Shown in pieces: positions 13,874 through 18,693 of a DNA stretch of 18,693 nt (position 1 is the first letter of the stretch; each line of letters starts with the position of its first letter). The translations under genes were made by a program, and so were the position numbers. Below the pieces are notes generated by a model. The model was not told where the DNA came from, searched no databases, and saw only the letters and a program-made list of their open reading frames with translations. Source of the DNA: Candidatus Rokuibacteriota bacterium. Its GTDB lineage: Bacteria; Methylomirabilota; Methylomirabilia; Rokubacteriales; CSP1-6. Location: contig JACQCL010000057.1 in the NCBI GenBank assembly GCA_016201645.1, positions 1-18,693 on the forward strand. Direction: 5' to 3'.

Positions 13874-14404
13874 GTGGCTCAGGCGGTGGTGGGACTCGGC
13901 AATCCAGGCTCGGAGTATCGGGGGACCCGCCACAACGTGGGCCAGCGCGTCGTGGACGACCTGGCCAAGACCCTCAGGAAGCGCTGGAGCCGGCAGGGGT
14001 CGAGCCAGGTGGCCAAAGGGCAGTGGCGCGGCGAGAGCCTCTACCTCATCAAGCCCAGCGCCTACATGAACGTGACCGGCCCCGCCGTGGCGCGGCTCTG
14101 CCGCCAGTTCGGCCTCGACCCCGCCGACCTAATCCTCGTTTACGACGATATTGACCTCCCCCTCGGCAAGGTCCGCGTGCGGATGAAAGGGAGCCACGGC
14201 GGTCACAACGGGGTGCGCTCACTGATCGAGACCCTCGGCACCGACCAGTTGCGTCGCGTCAAGGTGGGCATCGGCCGTCCCGGCGACAAAGACGAGGTCG
14301 TTGACCACGTTCTCTCCCCGTTTCTCCCGGACGAGCTGCCCGTAGTCGAGGCGGCGTGCCGGGAGGCGGCCGACCAGGTGCTGAAGCTGGTCGCCGGTCG
14401 CTGA
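13874..14404 (+). CDS. pth: Peptidyl-tRNA hydrolase
   Basis: Pth frees tRNA from peptidyl-tRNAs that drop off ribosomes. The 176-residue protein has the hallmark GLGNPG.EY..TRHNVG with N10 and the catalytic H20, YMNVTG with N66, and YDDIDLPLG with D91 (the counterpart of Asp93 in Escherichia coli). SHGGHNGVRS is also conserved. The GTG start at 13874 has GAGGT eight bases upstream and places His at position 20 exactly as in Escherichia coli. It follows rplY by 15 bases and precedes ychF by six. Confidence 0.97.
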   Translation: MAQAVVGLGNPGSEYRGTRHNVGQRVVDDLAKTLRKRWSRQGSSQVAKGQWRGESLYLIKPSAYMNVTGPAVARLCRQFGLDPADLILVYDDIDLPLGKVRVRMKGSHGGHNGVRSLIETLGTDQLRRVKVGIGRPGDKDEVVDHVLSPFLPDELPVVEAACREAADQVLKLVAGR

Positions 14405-14410
14405 GAACCG

Positions 14411-15493
14411 TTGGGCTTCACCTGCGGGCTCGTCGGCCTCCCGAACGCGGGCAAGTCCACGCTCTTCACCGCCCTGACGGGCGCCGCCACCCTCATCGCG
14501 CCGTATCCCTTCTCGACGCTCGAGCCGCGAAAGGGCGCCGTCGCGGTCCCGGATGACCGTTTCGACCGGCTCGCCGCCGCGCTCCGGCCCGCCAAGATCA
14601 CCCCCGCCCACCTGGAGGTCATGGACATCGCCGGCCTCGTCGAGGGCGCAAGCCGCGGCGAGGGACTCGGCAATCAGTTCCTCTCCCACATGCGGGCGGT
14701 CGAGGCCCTCGTCCACGTGGTTCGCTGCTTCCGGGCGGGCGACGTGCCCCACCCCGGTGGAGAGCCCGACCCCGGGCGCGACATCGGGATCGTCAACACC
14801 GAGCTGCTCCTGGCCGACCTCGAGGTCGTCGAGCGCCGCCTCGACAAGATCAAGCGGACCGCCCGTGCCGAGCCCGGCGGCCGCGGCGAGCTCGCGCTGC
14901 TCGAACGCTGGCGCAGCGCCCTCGCGCGGGGCGCGCCCATCCGGACCTTCGAGATCAAGCCAGCCGACGCTGTGCTGATGCGCGAGCTGGGGCTTCTGAC
15001 CGGAAAACCGATGTGCTACGCCGCCAACGTGGATCGGTCCGACTCGGGGAGCCTGGATTTGGCCGAGAGGCTCGCCGCGGCCTCCGGCGGCGCCCCCGTC
15101 GTGACGGTGGACGGAAAGCTCGAGGCCGACCTGGCCCAGCTCCCGCGCGAGGAGGCGCGTCAGTTCCGGGCCGAGCTGGGACTGGAGGACTCGGCCCTCG
15201 TCCAGCTGATCCGGGTGGGCTACCGGCTCCTCGGGCTGATCACCTTCTATACGGTCGTCGGCGAAGAGCTGAGAGCCTGGAGCCTCCCCGAAGGGGCCAC
15301 CGCCCTCGACGCCGCGGCGAAGATCCACAGCGACATGGCCCGCGGGTTCATCCGTGCCGAGGTCGTCAGCGTGGAGACCTTCCTCTCCGCGCCGGTCTGG
15401 GCGCAGCTCCGCGAGCGCGGGGCGCTGCGCCTCGAGGGGCGCGAGTACCGGGTGAGGGAGGGCGAGATCCTGACGATCCGCTTCGCCGTCTAA
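14411..15493 (+). CDS. ychF: YchF/OLA1-family redox-regulated ATPase
   Basis: YchF is an Obg-family P-loop protein that binds ATP and the ribosome. The 360-residue protein has G1 GLPNAGKS (9-16), the switch-II MDIAGLVEGASRGEGLGNQFL (about 71-91), a coiled insertion (about 130-195), and a C-terminal TGS domain (about 275-360: LITFYTVVGEELRAWSLPEGATALDAAAKIHSDMARGFIRAEV). In the G4 position it reads NVDR (206-209), where the family has N..E, which sets ATP over GTP. It is just upstream of a gene gap and the rpsU promoter. The TTG start at 14411 is chosen as the only one that gives the full N terminus, GFTCGLVGLPNAGKS; pth and ychF are neighbours in Escherichia coli too. Confidence 0.93.
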   Translation: MGFTCGLVGLPNAGKSTLFTALTGAATLIAPYPFSTLEPRKGAVAVPDDRFDRLAAALRPAKITPAHLEVMDIAGLVEGASRGEGLGNQFLSHMRAVEALVHVVRCFRAGDVPHPGGEPDPGRDIGIVNTELLLADLEVVERRLDKIKRTARAEPGGRGELALLERWRSALARGAPIRTFEIKPADAVLMRELGLLTGKPMCYAANVDRSDSGSLDLAERLAAASGGAPVVTVDGKLEADLAQLPREEARQFRAELGLEDSALVQLIRVGYRLLGLITFYTVVGEELRAWSLPEGATALDAAAKIHSDMARGFIRAEVVSVETFLSAPVWAQLRERGALRLEGREYRVREGEILTIRFAV

Positions 15494-15505
15494 ACCCCCA
15501 AGTCT

Positions 15506-15534
15506 TTGACAGGGTGGGGGACGCGTGATATATA
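15506..15534 (+). promoter_or_regulatory. Strong predicted sigma-70 promoter for rpsU operon
   Basis: TTGACA (15506-15511, perfect -35), a 17-base spacer, and TATATA (15529-15534, five of six) with TG one base upstream (15526-15527), an extended -10. Transcription should start near 15541, giving a leader of about 47 bases before the rpsU GTG. A CCCCCA/TGGGGG inverted repeat (15495-15500 and 15515-15520) flanks the -35. It follows the ychF stop by about 12 bases. Confidence 0.75.
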
Positions 15535-15587
15535 GTTAACGTTTATCCACCGACGGCGATCCGGTCAAGGGGAAGGGGGGAAAGTGC

Positions 15588-15782
15588 GTGACCAAGGTCA
15601 TCGTCGAAGCCGACGAGTCCTTCGAAAGCGCGCTGAAGCGATTCAAGAAGCAGTGCGAGAAGTCGGGGCTCCTCTCCGAGTTCAAAAAGCGGCAGCACTA
15701 CGAAAAACCCAGCGTCAGGCGGAAGCGGAAGGCGCTGGCTGCCCGGAAGAAAGCCAAGCGGCGCGAGCGGTTCTTCGATTAA
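15588..15782 (+). CDS. rpsU: 30S ribosomal protein S21
   Basis: S21 is a small basic protein of the 30S subunit that assists initiation by interaction near the anti-Shine-Dalgarno region of 16S rRNA. The 64-residue sequence fits S21: MTKVIVEADESFESALKRFKKQCEKSGL, FKKR.HYEKPSVRRKRKA, then a basic tail KKAKRRERFFD. The start is GTG with an A/G-rich AAGGGGGG run seven bases upstream. It begins the rpsU-mutS2-dnaG cluster, preceded by a strong promoter, and precedes mutS2 by 67 bases. Confidence 0.97.
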   Translation: MTKVIVEADESFESALKRFKKQCEKSGLLSEFKKRQHYEKPSVRRKRKALAARKKAKRRERFFD

Positions 15783-15812
15783 CGGCCATCCCCGCGCATT
15801 GATCGCCACCGG

Positions 15813-15832
15813 TTCCGGAGGCGAGGCCGGAA
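15813..15832 (+). repeat. Small inverted repeat between rpsU and mutS2
   Basis: TTCCGG (15813-15818) pairs with CCGGAA (15827-15832) across an 8-base loop, with two more pairs (one G-T) outside it. No T tract follows, so it is more likely a processing or attenuation stem between rpsU and mutS2 than a full terminator. S21 needs far more protein than MutS2 and DnaG, which would fit partial termination. Confidence 0.3.
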
Positions 15833-15849
15833 TCGAGAAGGGCGAGAAC

Positions 15850-18039
15850 ATGGACCCAGGCCGTCTCTGGGGCAGGGGCGTTGAGTGGGACGAGGTGCGG
15901 ACGCTCCTGGCCCGTGAGGCCGACACACCGATGGGACAGGAACGGGCGCTTTGCCTCGAGCCCCGAACCGATCCCGGCGCCGTCCGCCATCTGCTCGCCG
16001 AAACCCGGGAAGGCCGTCAGGCCCTTCAGTCAGCCGGCCCCCCGCCCTGGGGGACGGTCCCGGACGTGAGGTCCACTCTCGAACGAGTCCCGACCGAAGG
16101 GGCGCTCCTGGACGGCGCAGAACTCGTTGCCCTGGTTCCCCTGATCGAAGCGGGTGCTCGCCTCCGGGCCTATGGTCAGAGCGTGGCAGCGACGGCCCCG
16201 GGCCTCGCCACCGCGTGCTCCCGTCTTCCCGGCCTGACCCCGCTCCATGCACTCTTGAGCCGGTCCCTCACCCCCGAGGGCGCGCTCACCGATGAGGCCA
16301 GCCCGCGCCTTCGGCAGATCAGGAGAAAAATCCGGGAGCAGCGCGAGGAGATCGTCAAACTCCTCGAGGCCCTCTTTCAGACTCAGGGCGCGGAGGCGAT
16401 CTTCCAGGACCGATACGTCACCATCCGCCATGGCCGCTACGTCGTGCCCGTCAGGGCTCTAGCCCTGGCGCGCGTGCGAGGGATCGTGCACGACCGCTCC
16501 CAGAGCGGGGCAACCCTTTTCGTCGAGCCTGACAAGGTCGTCGAGCTCAATAACAGTCTCGTGCAGGCCGTGCGGGAGGAAGAAGCAGAGTCCTTGAGGA
16601 TCCTCCAGGTGCTGACCGACGAGGTCCGCTCCGCCCTCCCCGACCTGCAAGCGCTGGTGGACGGGATCGGCGGGCTGGACCTGGTGTTCGCCCGGGCCGA
16701 GCTGGCCGAGCGCATGACGGCCACCGAGCCCGAACTCGATCCCGGCCGGACCGTCGCGCTCTCCGAAGCGCGGCACCCGCTCCTCCTGGCCCAGAGCTGG
16801 CAGGAGGCCGGGCGTCCCGTTGTTCCGGTGGACCTTCATCTGGACGCCCTACTGCCGCTCCTCATCATCACCGGCCCGAACGCGGGCGGCAAAACAGTGG
16901 CGCTGAAAACCCTCGGCCTCCTTGCTCTGATGTGCCAGGCCGGGCTCCACCTCCCCGTTAAGGAAGGAAGCCGGCTCCCCGTGTTCAGGCAGGTCTTCGC
17001 CGTAATCGGAGACGATCAGAGCGTGGCGGAAAACCTGTCCACCTTCTCGGCGTTCGTCAAACAGGTCCGGGAGATCCTGGAGGAGGTGGACGCCCGATCC
17101 CTGGTGCTGCTCGACGAGCTGGGAGCGGGCACCGATCCCGACGAGGGGGCGGCGCTGGCCCAGGCAATCCTCGAAGATCTCCAAGCGCGCGGTGCCCTCG
17201 TCATGGCCACGACTCACCTGGAGCCTCTCAAGGCATTCGCGTCCACCCGCCCAGGAGCCCGCAACGCCTCAGTCGAATTCGACCAGAACCGGCTGGCTCC
17301 CACCTTCCGCCTCCTCTACGATCACCCCGGGCAGAGCTATGCCCTCACGATCGCGGCGCGCCTCGGCTTGCCGGAGCATCTGATTGACCGAGCGCACTCG
17401 CACCGTTCGACCCAAGCGCGGAATCTCCAAGAGCTGCTCGCGCGCCTCGACGCCGAGACGCGCGCGGCGGCGATCGAGCGCGGCGAGGCGGAGAAACGCC
17501 AGCTCCAGGCCGCCACGCTCCTGGCCCGGGCCCAGAAGGAACTGGAGGCGGCCCAGGCGAAAGCCAAGGAGACGCTGGCCAGGGCCAGGGCCGAGGCTCA
17601 GGCGCTCCTCGCCGACATTCGCCGGAAGGTGGCCGAGGAATGGGAGCGGCTCAGATCCGAGGAACGCTCGCGGCGGTCGCTGGAGGCGACGCGAAAGCGG
17701 CTGGCAGAGGCGGCGCCACCGATGCCGGCACCAGCCCCGCCCCGGACAGTGGCGCTGGCCCCGTCGTGGCGCGACAGCGTCAGGACGCCTGAAAAGGCCG
17801 CGGTGCCCGAGGAGCTGATGCTGCTCGGCAAAACGACGGACGAGGGGCGGGACCTCGTGGAGAAGTACCTCGACGACGCGTTCCTGGCCGGGCGCCGCTC
17901 AGTCCGCCTCATTCACGGCAAGGGGACGGGCGCCCTCAGGAAAGCGGTTCACGAGGTTCTGACGGGGCACCCGCTGGTTGATGCCTATAAACCCGAGAGC
18001 GGTGGTGGAGCCACGCTCGTCGAATTGAAGGTGGACTAG
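15850..18039 (+). CDS. mutS2: Endonuclease MutS2 (MutS-family ATPase with Smr domain)
   Basis: The ATG at 15850 gives 729 residues; AAGGG about seven bases upstream supports it (a TTG at 15799 is in frame but has no such signal). N-terminal lever/clamp helices (about 1-300; WDEVRTLLA.EADTPMG, then DRYVTIRHGRYVVPVRA, GIVHDRSQSGATLFVEP) precede the ATPase: Walker A GPNAGGKT (342-349), Walker B LVLLDE (418-423) and GAGTDPDEGAAL. A coiled coil (about 530-640) and the C-terminal Smr domain (about 650-729; IHGKGTG with H689) follow. MutS2 suppresses homologous recombination and, in Bacillus, acts in ribosome rescue; it lacks the mismatch-binding domain. The Smr LDxRG motif reads LMLLG here. The stop is one base from the ATG of dnaG. 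Confidence 0.94.
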   Translation: MDPGRLWGRGVEWDEVRTLLAREADTPMGQERALCLEPRTDPGAVRHLLAETREGRQALQSAGPPPWGTVPDVRSTLERVPTEGALLDGAELVALVPLIEAGARLRAYGQSVAATAPGLATACSRLPGLTPLHALLSRSLTPEGALTDEASPRLRQIRRKIREQREEIVKLLEALFQTQGAEAIFQDRYVTIRHGRYVVPVRALALARVRGIVHDRSQSGATLFVEPDKVVELNNSLVQAVREEEAESLRILQVLTDEVRSALPDLQALVDGIGGLDLVFARAELAERMTATEPELDPGRTVALSEARHPLLLAQSWQEAGRPVVPVDLHLDALLPLLIITGPNAGGKTVALKTLGLLALMCQAGLHLPVKEGSRLPVFRQVFAVIGDDQSVAENLSTFSAFVKQVREILEEVDARSLVLLDELGAGTDPDEGAALAQAILEDLQARGALVMATTHLEPLKAFASTRPGARNASVEFDQNRLAPTFRLLYDHPGQSYALTIAARLGLPEHLIDRAHSHRSTQARNLQELLARLDAETRAAAIERGEAEKRQLQAATLLARAQKELEAAQAKAKETLARARAEAQALLADIRRKVAEEWERLRSEERSRRSLEATRKRLAEAAPPMPAPAPPRTVALAPSWRDSVRTPEKAAVPEELMLLGKTTDEGRDLVEKYLDDAFLAGRRSVRLIHGKGTGALRKAVHEVLTGHPLVDAYKPESGGGATLVELKVD

Positions 18040-18040
18040 G

Positions 18041-18693
18041 ATGGCGGGCGGCTTCTCCCCTCAGCTCCTCGAGGAGATCCGGTCCCGGGTGGATCTCGTG
18101 GACCTGGTAGGCCAGTTCGTGAACCTCAAGCGCGCCGGGGAGAACTGGAAGGGCCTCTGTCCCTTCCACGCCGAGAAGACCCCCTCCTTCATGGTCCATC
18201 CGAAAAAGGGCATCTTCCACTGCTTCGGCTGCGGCGTCGGCGGCGACGCCTTCGGCTTCCTGATGCGCCAGGATCGCCTGGCGTTCCCCGAGGCGGTGCG
18301 CGTCTTGGCCCAGCGCGCGGGCGTGGCGCTTCCGGCAGAGCGGCGGGGCGAGGCCGACGGTCAGCGCGAGGCGCTCTTCAAGACCATGGCCCTGGCCGCC
18401 GAGTTCTACCAGGAGGCGCTCTGGGATCGCCCCGAGGGCGAAGGCGCGCGCCGCTACCTCGAGACGCGCGGCATCGCGCCCGAGACGGCGCGACGGTTCA
18501 CGCTCGGCTATGCCCCCGAGGGCTGGGATCACCTCCTCGCGTTCATGAAGGGGCGCGGGGTCTCCGAGGAGCAGCTGGTCCAAGTCGGCCTGGTCCTCCC
18601 GCGCCAGACGGGGTCCGGGTTTTACGATCGCTTCCGCGGCCGCCTCCTCTTTCCCATCCGGGACGTCCAGGGCCGGGTCGTCGCCTTCGGCGG
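18041..18693 (+). CDS. dnaG: DNA primase DnaG (5' part; truncated by window edge)
   Basis: DnaG makes RNA primers at the replication fork. The visible about 217 residues cover the zinc-binding domain (about 1-100; CHC2 site C40, H43, C61 and C64 in CPFH and CFGC) and the start of the catalytic RNA-polymerase domain (YDRFRGRLLFPIRD, with R-G-R and R.VAFGG). No stop is seen, so the gene continues beyond the window. The ATG lies one base after the mutS2 stop, with AAGGTGG six bases upstream inside mutS2, so translation is probably coupled. rpoD is expected downstream by analogy with rpsU-dnaG-rpoD operons. Confidence 0.96.
   Translation, partial: MAGGFSPQLLEEIRSRVDLVDLVGQFVNLKRAGENWKGLCPFHAEKTPSFMVHPKKGIFHCFGCGVGGDAFGFLMRQDRLAFPEAVRVLAQRAGVALPAERRGEADGQREALFKTMALAAEFYQEALWDRPEGEGARRYLETRGIAPETARRFTLGYAPEGWDHLLAFMKGRGVSEEQLVQVGLVLPRQTGSGFYDRFRGRLLFPIRDVQGRVVAFG

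Noticed and set aside
14219..15328. Minus-strand frame of 369 codons opposite pth and ychF
   Set aside because: Antisense to two well-conserved genes and composed of biased residues.
1..18693. CRISPR array, rRNA genes, insertion sequences, prophage or integron
   Set aside because: No regular spaced direct repeats, no rRNA signature, no transposase or integrase motif and no attachment-site pair were found; the tRNA is intact with no flanking duplicate.

Overview
The window is GC-rich chromosomal DNA, densely packed with core genes. It carries no transposases, phage genes or CRISPR array. Outer-membrane-type lipoproteins (a TPR lipoprotein and a LolB-like protein) point to a diderm (Gram-negative-type) bacterium. 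The third codon positions rich in G/C and the gene order (TPR lipoprotein-lolB-ispE-tRNA-prs-rplY-pth-ychF, then rpsU-mutS2-dnaG) fit a Rokubacteria/NC10 (Methylomirabilota) or deltaproteobacterial-type lineage. That placement is inference from gene content and style, not a database result.

Region 1 (1-3830): bases 1-210 hold no convincing gene. A minus-strand operon of two genes follows. A YprA/MrfA-type DEAH-box helicase (GTG at 3747) is joined without a gap (stop codon next to ATG) to a YprB/MrfB-type DEDDh exonuclease. In Bacillus subtilis this pair repairs mitomycin C damage independently of UvrABC. A good sigma-70 promoter precedes it.

Region 2 (3828-6380): plus-strand genes for a VanZ-family membrane protein, a possible 26-residue one-helix microprotein, a divergent Nramp-fold transporter without the canonical metal-site motif, and a stand-alone EF-Tu domain-II-like small protein.

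Region 3 (6505-8480): an rlmD/rumA-type 23S rRNA m5U methyltransferase on the minus strand, divergent from a DUF721 (DciA-like) gene.

Region 4 (7995-11915): a tight operon of dciA-like, a 15-TPR lipoprotein, a LolB-like lipoprotein and ispE. The overlaps suggest translational coupling. ispE is broken by an apparent one-base frameshift near 11525.

Region 5 (11916-15493): a REP-like GC palindrome, tRNA-Gln(UUG), a leader with two hairpins, then prs, rplY (L25/CTC), pth and ychF. lolB, ispE, prs, pth and ychF are also neighbours in Escherichia coli, which strengthens the calls.

Region 6 (15494-18693): a strong promoter (consensus -35, extended -10) drives rpsU, followed by mutS2 and the start of dnaG, which runs off the window. 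This looks like the macromolecular-synthesis operon (rpsU-dnaG-rpoD) with mutS2 inserted; rpoD would be expected next.

I did not find a clearly new multi-gene system. The most unusual points are the Nramp-like transporter with altered metal-site motifs and its neighbouring microprotein, the split ispE, the hairpin that abuts the prs ribosome binding site, and altered signature residues in YchF and the MutS2 Smr domain.
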